A DNA stretch of 64,000 nt from Alphaproteobacteria bacterium (lineage in GTDB: Bacteria; Pseudomonadota; Alphaproteobacteria; Micavibrionales; Micavibrionaceae). Position numbers and translations under genes: made by a program. Under the pieces are notes generated by a model. That model was given only the letters and a program-made list of their open reading frames with translations, searched no databases and was not told the DNA's origin. Below, piece after piece: positions 46,124 through 55,455 of the stretch (position 1 is its first letter; every line of letters starts with the position of its first letter). Location: positions 19,902 to 83,901 of the forward strand of contig JAGRIJ010000013.1 in the NCBI GenBank assembly GCA_020443295.1, in the 5' to 3' direction.

Positions 46124-46633
46124 ATGAAATCGTTGAACAGACTGGCTTTTCTGGCCTCTCTTGCCGTCTTTCCGCTTTTTTCCTCCCCGGCGTTTGCCGA
46201 GGGTGACATTACGATCGTTCTCAAGGATCACAAATTCGAACCTTCCACTGTCGAGGTTCCCGCAGGAGAAAGAGTCAAGCTGATTATCGATAATCAGGAT
46301 CCGACTCCAGAAGAGTTTGAGAGCCATGAGCTGAAGCGCGAAAAAGTGATTAAAGGAAACGGTCAAGGCGTTGTTATGATCGGTCCATTGGAAGAGGGAT
46401 CGTATGCATTTGTAGGGGAATTTAACGAGGAGACCGCCAAGGGCGTGATCGTAGCGAAAAGCCCCTCTGCGGAAGATGTTTTGCCCGACGAAAGTGATAT
46501 TTCTCCGAGTGCGGGTGAATCTCAATCCTCCAAAGAAGAGATGCCTGAGGATTTGAAACGTGCGCTGGGAACAAGCGATTCAACCGTTCCTGTTCCTCTC
46601 CAGCCTTTACCGAATCCCAAAAAGGTTAAATAA
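46124..46633 (+). CDS. Cupredoxin-domain protein of an FTR1-type iron uptake system
   Basis: A 169-residue secreted protein: signal peptide ending SPAFA, then a cupredoxin domain (ITIVLKDHKFEPSTVEVPAG, DNQDPTPEEFESHELKREK, GSYAFVGEFNEETAKGVIV) like the EfeO N-terminal/P19 family, then a low-complexity tail. Such proteins oxidise or deliver iron to the FTR1 permease that follows 14 bases downstream. GTGATTATCAAATGCATCAT at 46079-46098 vaguely resembles a Fur box. Confidence 0.88.
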   Translation: MKSLNRLAFLASLAVFPLFSSPAFAEGDITIVLKDHKFEPSTVEVPAGERVKLIIDNQDPTPEEFESHELKREKVIKGNGQGVVMIGPLEEGSYAFVGEFNEETAKGVIVAKSPSAEDVLPDESDISPSAGESQSSKEEMPEDLKRALGTSDSTVPVPLQPLPNPKKVK

Positions 46634-46647
46634 GGGGTTGTTGCGTC

Positions 46648-47484
46648 ATGCTCTCTACTGCGATCATCGTTTTTCGTGAAGTTTTCGAGATCGTTCTGAT
46701 TGTCGGGATCGTGATTGCGGCGACGCGTTCCGTTCCACGGAGGTGGATGGCTGTAGGAATGGGTTTCGGGCTGGGAATTTTCGGTTCTCTGCTGGTTGCT
46801 TTTTTTACCGGCGAGATTTCCGAGTTCGCCGAAGGGTTTGGGCAGGAATATTTCAATGCCGGGATTCTTTTTACTGCTGCGGCCTTTATCGGGTGGACGC
46901 TTATCTGGATGAAGCGGCACGCGAGAGAAATGAAGGCGCATTTCACCCGTGTCGGTGAGGCTGTGGCCGAGGGCCGTCTGCCCTATATCAGCATATCGAT
47001 TGTTATTGCTTTGGCTATCCTGCGCGAAGGGGCCGAAATTTCCCTTTTTCTCTCCGGCCAATATTTTTCGCATGTTGCCACGGTTGCCGAACTGGCGGCA
47101 GGCTCCTTCATCGGTGTTGCGGGGGGCAGCTTTGTCGGTGCGCTGCTTTATTTCGGGTTGATCCGGATTTCGCCCCGCGCTTTCCTTCAGATTACGAGTT
47201 GGCTTCTGGCTCTGGTCGTTGCCGGGATGATCGTGCAAGGCGTCGGGTCTTTAACGGCTGCCGGGGCTTTCGAAAGCCTCTCCTTTACACTCTGGGATAC
47301 GTCATGGCTTCTGTCCGAGGATAACCTGGCTGGAAGAAGTCTCAAGGCCCTGATCGGCTATACCGCCCAGCCTTCGGCCATCCAGCTTATTGCTTTCGTT
47401 TCCACTCTGGTCTTTCTTGCGATTGCGCTTAAAATCGCAGGCCGTCCCGTACAAAAGCCTCAGCCGCTGGTTTCCGCCGAGTGA
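46648..47484 (+). CDS. FTR1-family iron permease
   Basis: A 278-residue protein with seven predicted membrane helices and two RExxE motifs that define the family: REVFE near residue 10 and REGAE near residue 128, which bind ferric iron for transport. The first motif is REVFE instead of the usual REGLE. It converges with the second rimK-like gene, 12 bases apart. Confidence 0.93.
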   Translation: MLSTAIIVFREVFEIVLIVGIVIAATRSVPRRWMAVGMGFGLGIFGSLLVAFFTGEISEFAEGFGQEYFNAGILFTAAAFIGWTLIWMKRHAREMKAHFTRVGEAVAEGRLPYISISIVIALAILREGAEISLFLSGQYFSHVATVAELAAGSFIGVAGGSFVGALLYFGLIRISPRAFLQITSWLLALVVAGMIVQGVGSLTAAGAFESLSFTLWDTSWLLSEDNLAGRSLKALIGYTAQPSAIQLIAFVSTLVFLAIALKIAGRPVQKPQPLVSAE

Positions 47485-47496
47485 GTTTTGCGGGAT

Positions 47497-48438
47497 TTAT
47501 CCTGCGTTCGCGTAAGGGACCTTGTCTTCCATCCACACATCGATTCCCTGATCGAATCTGGATTTGCCATTGACAGCGTAGTCGATAATCTCGCCGGCAA
47601 CATTGACTCCGGCGATTTTTTCCAGCCCCTGATCACCGCAGAAATCGGGTGATACGTTGATCTCAATTACCAGCGGGCCGCGCTTGGAACGGATAATATC
47701 GACACCGGCGATATTGATCCCGATCGTTCGGCAGGCTTTCAGCGCCAGCTCTTCTTCTTCAGGGGTAATACTTACCTGAAAACCTGCGCCTCCCAGAGCG
47801 ATATTCGCGCGGAAATCTCCATCCTGTGATTTGCGTTCCATCGATGCGACAATCTTATCTCCTACAACAAAGATACGGAGATCGTTGCCTGAAGATTCTT
47901 CGATGAATTCCTGAATGATCAGGGGGGCGGAGAGTTGTTTGAAGGTTTTTAGAATGTTCTTGGCGTGTTTGATATCGTCCGCGAGGAAAACGCCTGTACC
48001 TTCGGTGCCCTCGATCAATTTGATGATGATGGGGGTTCCGCCGACAGTCCGGATGATATTGTCGAAATCTTCCCTAGAATACGCAAAACCCGTTTTGGGA
48101 AAGGGGATTGCCCCGCGAATGAAGTGCTGGAGGCATCTGAGTTTATGCCTGCCTACCTCGATCGCATAAGCCGTGTCGGTCGTGTAATACTTCAGCGCCT
48201 GGAATTGCCTGAGGATCGTTGTTCCGTAGTCGGTGTAACTTACGTTGATACGCGGGATAATCGCATCAAAATCTTCCACGCGTTTTCCCTCAAAGTATAG
48301 TATTGGATCATCCGTACACGCGCTGATACTGCATTTGAACAGGGGCAGGGCTATGACATCGTGTCCTTTTGCCTTTCCTTCCTCAATCAGTCTTTCATCT
48401 TCTTCTTTTTGCGTTGTGGTTAATATTCCTATCCGCAT
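47497..48438 (-). CDS. RimK-family ATP-grasp ligase, paralogue
   Basis: A 313-residue ATP-grasp protein with RimK-like MRIGILTTTQKEEDERLIEEG, FPKTGFAYSREDF, IIIKLIEGTEGTGVFLAD, LIIQEFIEESSGNDLRIFVV and LVIEINVSPDFCGDQGLEKI. It shares the fold and active-site segments with rimK at 35465 but has diverged throughout and lacks the lysine-rich tail. No RimB-like partner is adjacent. The ligated amino acid and acceptor are unknown. Confidence 0.88.
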   Translation of the reverse strand: MRIGILTTTQKEEDERLIEEGKAKGHDVIALPLFKCSISACTDDPILYFEGKRVEDFDAIIPRINVSYTDYGTTILRQFQALKYYTTDTAYAIEVGRHKLRCLQHFIRGAIPFPKTGFAYSREDFDNIIRTVGGTPIIIKLIEGTEGTGVFLADDIKHAKNILKTFKQLSAPLIIQEFIEESSGNDLRIFVVGDKIVASMERKSQDGDFRANIALGGAGFQVSITPEEEELALKACRTIGINIAGVDIIRSKRGPLVIEINVSPDFCGDQGLEKIAGVNVAGEIIDYAVNGKSRFDQGIDVWMEDKVPYANAG

Positions 48439-48593
48439 GATTTTCCTTATCTTTTTTTAGAGTGCGCAAAGTTTAGGCAGCCGTTCCACATAAGTCAAAT
48501 TCTTAATCGCCGCAAAAAGTTGACAAAATGGAAAAGGAAACAAACACTGATTACGTATCAGTTTAAAGAAATAAAAAAACAGAGTTTGAATTC

Positions 48594-49925
48594 ATGAGTC
48601 GGGAGATCGAGAGTTTTATTGTTCTCAACCGTTTTGGTTACGGGCCTGATTCTTTAGGACTTAGCGCTTTTAAAGCCAGTTCGATGAAGTTTCTTGTTAG
48701 TCAGCTCGAACATCCTGAAATTCCAAAACATCTGGCCGATAAGACTGGAATTGAGCTGTCGCATCGTTTTCTTACCGCCGTCAGAGCAAATAAGGCCAAG
48801 GATGTTCAGAAAATTGTCCGCAAGGACATGATCAAGGATTACACTTCCTTCGTTTCCGATATTGTGCTTCAGCGTATGCAAACCAAGCAGCCGTTTGTCG
48901 AACGTCTGGTCGCATTCTGGTCCAATCATTTTACAGTCTCGATCGACAAGCCGGCTATTCTCGGCTTGTTGCGCGATTATGAGTATGTCGCGATCCGGCC
49001 CCATATCACCGGAAAATTCGAGGATCTTTTGATCGCCGTGGTCAAACATCCGGCGATGCTGGCTTATCTCGACAACTGGCAGTCGTTTGGTCCGAATACA
49101 TGGTTTGCGAAGTTTTCGCGCAAAGGCCTTAACGAGAATCTTGCGCGCGAGATTATGGAGTTGCATACGCTGGGGGTCGATGGCGGATACACACAGCAGG
49201 ATGTGATCGAGCTGGCAAAAATGCTGACGGGCTGGAGCATTGAAATGCGCAACCGGAAAGAGCCGTATCCAAAGTTCCAGTTTCATGATAAGGGGCATGA
49301 GCCGGGGCCGAAAACTCTTCTTGGCAGAACCTATAAAGAGGATGGAATGAACGAGGCGATTGCCGCGCTGAAGATGTTGGCGACGCATCCCAAAACGGCA
49401 CGCAGGCTGGCCACAAAAATGGCTGTTCATTTTATCAGCGATCAGCCGCCGGAGCGTTTGGTGCGGAAGATGGAGAGCGCCTATCTGCGGAGCGGGGGAA
49501 ATCTGGGTGCAATGACCCGCGCGATGCTGGATGCGCCGGAAAGCTGGGCCGAACCTCTTTCCAAGGTCAAGACGACGCCCGATTATATTGTCTCCACATT
49601 CCGGGCTATCAATTTTACGCCCAAGGAAATTCATACGATTACTTCGCTCGACAGTCTTGATTACAAGCCCTATAAGGCTTCGTCCCCGCAGGGGTTTTCG
49701 GATGAGAATGAATACTGGGCCGCACCGGGGGCCTTGATCAAGCGTACCGAGTGGGCGCAGGAAGTCGCGATGCGGATCATGCAGAAGGTTGATCCTTTTG
49801 CTCTCGGGAAAGGCTTGTTCGGTCCTGTCATGTCCGCCGAAACGGCGTTTGCGCTTAAGGGTGCGGAAAGCCAGAAACAGGGGTTGACCTTGCTTTTGAT
49901 GAGCCCGGAATTCCAAAGACGGTAG
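48594..49925 (+). CDS. DUF1800 family protein
   Basis: A 443-residue protein with the DUF1800 landmarks: LNRFGYGPDSLGL near the N terminus, FWSNHFTVS (about 110), NENLAREIMELHTLGVDGGYTQQDVIELAKMLTGW (split over positions about 175-210) and TARRLATKMAVHFISDQPP. Family members are exported proteins that always occur with DUF1501 proteins; the biochemical role is unknown. No signal peptide was seen here. It ends seven bases before the DUF1501 gene. Confidence 0.94.
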   Translation: MSREIESFIVLNRFGYGPDSLGLSAFKASSMKFLVSQLEHPEIPKHLADKTGIELSHRFLTAVRANKAKDVQKIVRKDMIKDYTSFVSDIVLQRMQTKQPFVERLVAFWSNHFTVSIDKPAILGLLRDYEYVAIRPHITGKFEDLLIAVVKHPAMLAYLDNWQSFGPNTWFAKFSRKGLNENLAREIMELHTLGVDGGYTQQDVIELAKMLTGWSIEMRNRKEPYPKFQFHDKGHEPGPKTLLGRTYKEDGMNEAIAALKMLATHPKTARRLATKMAVHFISDQPPERLVRKMESAYLRSGGNLGAMTRAMLDAPESWAEPLSKVKTTPDYIVSTFRAINFTPKEIHTITSLDSLDYKPYKASSPQGFSDENEYWAAPGALIKRTEWAQEVAMRIMQKVDPFALGKGLFGPVMSAETAFALKGAESQKQGLTLLLMSPEFQRR

Positions 49926-49932
49926 GTGTATC

Positions 49933-51129
49933 ATGTGTCATGAATTCACACGGCGTTCTTTTCTTCTCGGCTCTGCAGGAGCGGTGAGTCTGCCGACTTT
50001 CCTCGGCGGGTTTTCGAGCGTCGCGTTCGCTAACGTTCCGACCAACAAAAGGCTTACGCTTGTGTTCCTGCGCGGGGGAATGGATTCTCTTGGCGTTGTC
50101 GTTCCTTACGCCGATCCCGCTTATGCCTCGATCCGAAAAAATCTCGCGATCAAGGAGCGGGACGGGCAGATGATTGATGCGGACGGGTTTTTTGCCTTTC
50201 ATAAGAATCTTGCTCCCCTGCATGATTATTATAAGAAAGGGCAGATGGCCGTTATTCACGCTGTCGCCACCCCGTATCGTGAGCGTTCGCATTTCGATGC
50301 GCAGGATTTACTGGAGAATGGAACTACCAAGCCGAACGGCAGTAATTCGGGATGGCTGAACCGCGCCATACAGGCTATGGGGGGCAGCCGTTCAACCGCG
50401 CTTGGCCTGTCAATCGGGCCGAGCACGCAGACGATCCTGCGCGGGGAAGGGAAAGTGACATCATGGTCGCCTTCGTATCTGCGGGTTGTTGACGAGGATT
50501 TGCTGGGCCGGATTACGCGCATGTATGAGAAGGACGCGTTGCTTCATCAGAATTTGCAGATCGCACAGGAAAATATGGGTATTGCGGATACTCAGGGTAA
50601 GGCGGCGCGAGGAGATCGTGCCTTTATCACAGCGATGGAAGCGGCGGCCAAGTTTCTTGCGCAGCCAAGCGGGCCTCGGGTTGCCGTTGTGGATATGAGC
50701 GGTTGGGATACCCATGCCAATCAGGGCAGCGGGGCAGGCGGGCGGCTACCCGGTCTTTTGAAGGTTCTTTCCGAGGGGGTTACGAGTTACCGGCAGAAGA
50801 CCCCCGATGCCGTCTGGAATGATACGATTATCTATATTGTCACCGAGTTCGGACGGACGGTGCGGCCTAACGGTTCGGGCGGAACAGATCACGGTACGGC
50901 CGGGCTTTCCATGGTTCTGGGCGGGCGTCTTAAAGGCGGGCGTGTGATTTCCGATTGGCCGGGACTTGCTGAAAACAAGCTCTATGAAAACAGAGACCTT
51001 CGACCGACGACGGATTTGCGGGCCGCCTCGAAAGCCATTCTTACCAATCATTTCGGGATATCCAATCAGATCATCGACCGAAATATTCTTCCGGGAAGTT
51101 CAGGCGTTCGTACGCTGGATCTTGTCTGA
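49933..51129 (+). CDS. DUF1501 family protein with Tat signal
   Basis: A 398-residue sulfatase-like-fold protein. A twin-arginine signal (TRRSFLLGSAGAVSLP) opens it, then LTLVFLRGGMDSLGVVVPY, VAVVDMSGWDTHANQG and VTEFGRTVRPNGSGGTDHGTAG follow, all typical of DUF1501. With DUF1800 it forms the standard two-gene unit. Export by Tat implies folding with a cofactor or metal in the cytoplasm. Confidence 0.94.
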   Translation: MCHEFTRRSFLLGSAGAVSLPTFLGGFSSVAFANVPTNKRLTLVFLRGGMDSLGVVVPYADPAYASIRKNLAIKERDGQMIDADGFFAFHKNLAPLHDYYKKGQMAVIHAVATPYRERSHFDAQDLLENGTTKPNGSNSGWLNRAIQAMGGSRSTALGLSIGPSTQTILRGEGKVTSWSPSYLRVVDEDLLGRITRMYEKDALLHQNLQIAQENMGIADTQGKAARGDRAFITAMEAAAKFLAQPSGPRVAVVDMSGWDTHANQGSGAGGRLPGLLKVLSEGVTSYRQKTPDAVWNDTIIYIVTEFGRTVRPNGSGGTDHGTAGLSMVLGGRLKGGRVISDWPGLAENKLYENRDLRPTTDLRAASKAILTNHFGISNQIIDRNILPGSSGVRTLDLV

Positions 51130-51142
51130 TCCAACTGTCTTT

Positions 51143-54100
51143 TTATGACAGGGCGTCTTGGCCGGGTTGTTCGTGAACAGGCTCGATTTCCGTTTCAGGG
51201 CGGAAATGTTTCGGCGGGGCAATCAGTGCTCCGGCTCCCCATACGGGCTGCTGGCGTCTTCCATAAGCGGTTCTTCCCAGACTCATGCGCATATCGGGCA
51301 TGGTTCCGGCCCGCGCGGCGGAGATTGCCAGGCGTTTTACCGGCTCCTCGACACTTTCACCGTTGCTGATTTGCGCTTCGTAGAAGTCGACCATCGTCAT
51401 TTCCGGAAGAGCGTGTCGTTCCTGTTCCATACCGGTGACGAGTTGCGGCCAGCGTTTGAGTGTGCGTGACCCAAAGCGAACATTGGTAGAGTTGTCATCG
51501 GGGCGCACGGTCTGGATCAATTCCTCTATGGGACGGTCGAAGGGGGACATTCCCTGGTCGTTCGTTTCGTCGATCGCAAGGCCTGCCTCGGTGAGTGCGG
51601 CCAACAGAACCTGATCTTTGAAGATCGCTGCGTGCAGCGCCTGTTCTTCCGTTATTGTTCCTTGCCGGTCGTCATATTTGAAGACACCGTCTTCAATCCT
51701 GACCGTCTTTCCGATTTCAACGGCCTTGTCAAAGGTCATGTCGGGAACACCCAGCCTTTCAAAACCATGGGACATATCGGATCTTACCGCCGGTGTTAAG
51801 GCGCGCAGGAAGAAATTCCGCCGCCACCACTGAGAATCCATTGAGAACTGTTTTAAATGCTGTTTGCTAAGCTGGCCGTCATTATAGGCTTTATGAAGGC
51901 GCTCCAGAAATTCGCCGCAGGTGAAGTAGCCGTCGTGACGGGTTCTGGCCATGGCAAGCCATATATTGCTTCCGATCGCTCTTTGTTTTGTAAGGCGTTC
52001 CGCACTTTTCCCGGTGCTTTTGGATTGCGCTCTTGCGCTGTTGTTCGCGGCTCCGGCCAAGGCGGGATCTGAAACAATTTTTGCCCAGTTGTCGAGCACA
52101 TTGCCTTCGCCTTTCTCGCTCTTGGCATGACGATATGCGCTATAGAGCTGCATCATCTCATACGCATTTTTCATCAAGATTGCGTGTGTCGGCGGGCTGT
52201 ATATTCCGCGGGGCGGAATAAAAGTTCCTTTGTGGACCAGTCCCTGCAGTTCCATACGCCGTCCAAGCATTTCGCCGATCTTCTCACACAGATCGTCCGC
52301 CACCTGGTCTGGGGTGGCACTGTGAACCCGGATTGCGCGACCCTGTTCCGTGTTGGAGAAAAAGCTCGCCATCTGAAGCAGAACGCGGTCTTTCGGATCC
52401 TTGGGATCAAAAGGTTTTCCTCTTCTTTCAGCTTGTTCCTGCAAGATTTGGGCGATGTAGCGTGTATAGATCATTTCATCGCCGCCACCGCGTTCGATTG
52501 ACAGGCCGTTCCCGCGCTTAATCAAGGTTGCAATTCCCAGAGAAATTGACCTTGCGGCTGCCTGGCGGAATCCTTCTGTTTCCAGCACGCGCACCAGACA
52601 GCCGTGTTCCTTCAGAGAGTCGCTGCACGGAACCATCTGGCCGTGCGTCATGTTGTGACCGAACCACTCGCCATTACCGCCCATCAGGGCCCGTTCCCTG
52701 ATATCCTGCTGGCCGCCGTCCATGTGGTGGCGTTCAAGATAGTCAGGCATATTCATAATCGTCTCATATTCCTCGTTGAGAGGCGTATGGAGCAGGGTGG
52801 TGGCACCAAAAGGTTCTGAGAGGAAGCGTTGGTAGGCCGTCGACATTTCATCCGCTTCCGCGATAATCGCCATACCAAATTGTCCCGGATTCATGGACAT
52901 CAGGCTGTAACGTTCAAAAATTTCATGGTTTTGCGCGGGGTAGCCGTTGTCATCCAAGGTTCTGGGGTTTGCGCTCAGGAAGGCTTCCCGGCGCTGAGCC
53001 GGAGTTGTGTTGTGGAGAACGTAATCCATAATGCGTTTTTGATCGGCCGTGCTTAGGCCTTCTGCTTCGTTTTCTATCCCTACGAATTTTGGCTTGCTCT
53101 TTAAAAGCTCAGCCATGTCGTCAGGTAAGTTCAGGGATTCAATAAATGTCCGATTGTTTTGAGGGTCAAAGATATTATTGACCGTTTGTTTGAGCATAAT
53201 GCCGTTGTGACGGGTTTCAATGATCGCTGCGGACAAACCGTACTGGCGCATCATGAAGACCGATTCCGAGAGAATCTCCTGCGCTTCGGGGCTACAGATA
53301 TTCCGGGCTAAAAACTTGAAATTATTTGTGAGTTCGCGTTCAAACCCTTTGCGTGTCTCAAAGGTGATTTTTCCGATTTTCAGTCCGTTGAAAAGATTCG
53401 CGAAGTCTTCCTTGATGACGTCATAGTTCACGCCTTCTTTGATACTCCGGTTCCCTTGTTCGTCGGTGTGGATGAAGCGCCGTTCCAGCTGTTCGATCCT
53501 GCCCCTGAGTTGTTCGAGGGCTTCCTGAACGTAGGTGAAAGGCTTTTGAGAGCGTTGCCATTCATCCCTCAGGCTCGAAGTGGTTCCTTTTGAGATGAGA
53601 TCCGAAGCTTTTTGAATATCATTCAGGTGGTCTTCCACTGCGCCGCGCGTCAGACTCAACATCCCATAAAGCAGAGCCCAGCGGTCTGCGTTTGCTTTTC
53701 CATCGGCGTCGCCGCCCGCGTGCCAGACCCGCATTCCTGTGTTAATTCCAGCCTGTGAGCGCTTAAGATCAGGTATAAAGACGTATCCGTCAAAGGCTTT
53801 ACCTATGGCGCTGTTGACCCGGCGGAACATTTCGCGCTGGCCTTCGCGGTAGATTTTCGCCTGTTTGAGTGCGAAGTCGGTTTCTTCGAAGGTGTTCAGG
53901 CGTCTTTGAGGTGTGATGTCGCCGGACAGTAGTCCTTTTACAATGCCGTGAAGGGCTTCTTCGCGCTTTTCATCTTCCAGTTCGGAGATGCCTACCAATT
54001 GCCTGAACAGTTCAATACCCTTGTCGTTCAAGTGTTCCGTGGGGTGCGGGGTGATCGCTTTCCATATCCGGACATCGGAGAGAAACTCCTCAAGATCCGG

Positions 54101-54466
54101 CGCGGTGTAACCCGCCTCGCGCGCCATAATGAGCATTTCTTCTATATTGTATGCATTATGGTTGCCGTCATCAGGACGGTTGCGGTGTTCTACGATGTAA
54201 GACCCGCTTTCAAGAAGGTGATCTGCCAGTCTCAGGTTCGAGTACGCGTCGCGTTCTTCCTGAGTCATATCTTGAAATTCAGCAAGGAACCGTTGTTCGG
54301 CATCCGGCTGGTTTAAATACGTTTCAGTATTATTGTAAAGCAGAACGGCCCGCAGGGGCAGCTGGCCCGACTGACCCATGGACTCGATTTCAGAATCGAG
54401 CATGGTCTTTGCGGTTTTATAAATCTCTTCCTGGTCGGTTCCGGATAACACGCCCTGCTTCATCAC
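51143..54466 (-). CDS. Divergent phosphoenolpyruvate carboxylase-like protein
   Basis: An 1107-residue soluble protein. The order and spacing of PEPC motifs are visible: TPHPTE with H141 (PEPC TAHPTE), WHAGGDADGKANA near 249-260 (MGGDRDGNP), ETRHNG with R419 (DIRQES), SLMSMNPGQFG (YVISMA), TPLNEEYETI (PLFET), QMVPCSDSLKEHG near 610-622 (IGYSDSNKDGG), IKRGNGLSIERGGG near 649-662 (FHGRGGSVGRGGG) and QRAIGSNIWLAMARTR (LRAIPWIFAW). The C-terminal QNTG-type end is missing: the protein continues with a Pro-rich tail. Catalytic arginine and histidine positions are partly kept but surroundings differ, so activity is uncertain. It faces the DUF1501 gene tail to tail. Confidence 0.8.
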   Translation of the reverse strand: MMKQGVLSGTDQEEIYKTAKTMLDSEIESMGQSGQLPLRAVLLYNNTETYLNQPDAEQRFLAEFQDMTQEERDAYSNLRLADHLLESGSYIVEHRNRPDDGNHNAYNIEEMLIMAREAGYTAPDLEEFLSDVRIWKAITPHPTEHLNDKGIELFRQLVGISELEDEKREEALHGIVKGLLSGDITPQRRLNTFEETDFALKQAKIYREGQREMFRRVNSAIGKAFDGYVFIPDLKRSQAGINTGMRVWHAGGDADGKANADRWALLYGMLSLTRGAVEDHLNDIQKASDLISKGTTSSLRDEWQRSQKPFTYVQEALEQLRGRIEQLERRFIHTDEQGNRSIKEGVNYDVIKEDFANLFNGLKIGKITFETRKGFERELTNNFKFLARNICSPEAQEILSESVFMMRQYGLSAAIIETRHNGIMLKQTVNNIFDPQNNRTFIESLNLPDDMAELLKSKPKFVGIENEAEGLSTADQKRIMDYVLHNTTPAQRREAFLSANPRTLDDNGYPAQNHEIFERYSLMSMNPGQFGMAIIAEADEMSTAYQRFLSEPFGATTLLHTPLNEEYETIMNMPDYLERHHMDGGQQDIRERALMGGNGEWFGHNMTHGQMVPCSDSLKEHGCLVRVLETEGFRQAAARSISLGIATLIKRGNGLSIERGGGDEMIYTRYIAQILQEQAERRGKPFDPKDPKDRVLLQMASFFSNTEQGRAIRVHSATPDQVADDLCEKIGEMLGRRMELQGLVHKGTFIPPRGIYSPPTHAILMKNAYEMMQLYSAYRHAKSEKGEGNVLDNWAKIVSDPALAGAANNSARAQSKSTGKSAERLTKQRAIGSNIWLAMARTRHDGYFTCGEFLERLHKAYNDGQLSKQHLKQFSMDSQWWRRNFFLRALTPAVRSDMSHGFERLGVPDMTFDKAVEIGKTVRIEDGVFKYDDRQGTITEEQALHAAIFKDQVLLAALTEAGLAIDETNDQGMSPFDRPIEELIQTVRPDDNSTNVRFGSRTLKRWPQLVTGMEQERHALPEMTMVDFYEAQISNGESVEEPVKRLAISAARAGTMPDMRMSLGRTAYGRRQQPVWGAGALIAPPKHFRPETEIEPVHEQPGQDALS

Positions 54467-54525
54467 ACCCTGTACGAACTCTTGTAAATTTTACTTTGCT
54501 TCCGTTTAAAAAGGTTTTGGAATGA

Positions 54526-55401
54526 CCTTCATTTTTTGATTGGTCCCTATATTAACTCTTTTCCTCCCTAAAAGCAATAAATTGGATTGAGCGTTACTTT
54601 TTTAACTTTTGTGGAGAGGGCAGGCTAAAGGTCTCGTCAATGCGGAATGGGTGAAGGGCTTTTCATTTATCTAAGTTCTTTTGAATGTAAGATCACTTAG
54701 CCGGTTCATCCGCTCGATAATTATCATAGATTCTCAAAATGAGCACATCTATAAGGTGTATTTTTTATTTTATAAATGTATCTATTTTTGATGTTTTTTG
54801 CCGAGCGCTTTCAGGACGCAGTCAGAAAAGAAAGGGTATAGGATAAAAATCCTGTGCTTAAGTCTGTTTATATAAATCCGGATAATTATTTACAGGTGAT
54901 TTAGCTGTTTTTCTTTACAAAATTTATCGCAAATATCTGTGTTATTTTTCATTTAATTATGAATAAGGAAATAGCGAAAAAATTTTCAGTTTTTTTGTTC
55001 TTTATTTTTTGGGATATATATTTTTATCTCACTGTTATTTATAATTTTTTTGTTTTATAAAAATAGATCATACCGTTTTGTATATTTTATATTCTATACG
55101 TTTTGTTTATAGCATTTTTTTGTTGAATCAAAATCTGAGTTTCAGAAATAGAGCACAAGCAATTTTATTTTTTGACCTGTGCGTAACTACAATATCTTAT
55201 TCACGAGGTTTATTGTCTGGTTCATGGCGAGGCCTCTTTGAGCCCTGAAGCCATAGACCTTACAAATTGCAATCTTGAATATTTGTTATTCGTTTGTGTT
55301 CTTTTGGAGTTTTCAGGATGTGACGTCCCGTGAATCGGGTCAGTTTAGGTCAATAAGATCTAAGAGTAATTATAAATTGTGAAGATATCTCCAGAAAAGC
55401 C
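54526..55401. other. AT-rich non-coding gap
   Basis: About 870 bases with long A/T runs and no convincing gene. A 33-codon frame at 54959-55060 codes for a hydrophobic peptide but has no Shine-Dalgarno. Near the right end CCCG-TGAAT-CGGG (55327-55339) forms a tiny stem. Contrast with the coding DNA on both sides suggests foreign or degenerated sequence, or a long regulatory region for the Aas-like gene. Confidence 0.5.
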
Positions 55402-55455
55402 ATGTATTATAGCCAGCGTTTGTTGCCGTTTTTCAATTCCCAGAGGTTTTTGTTC

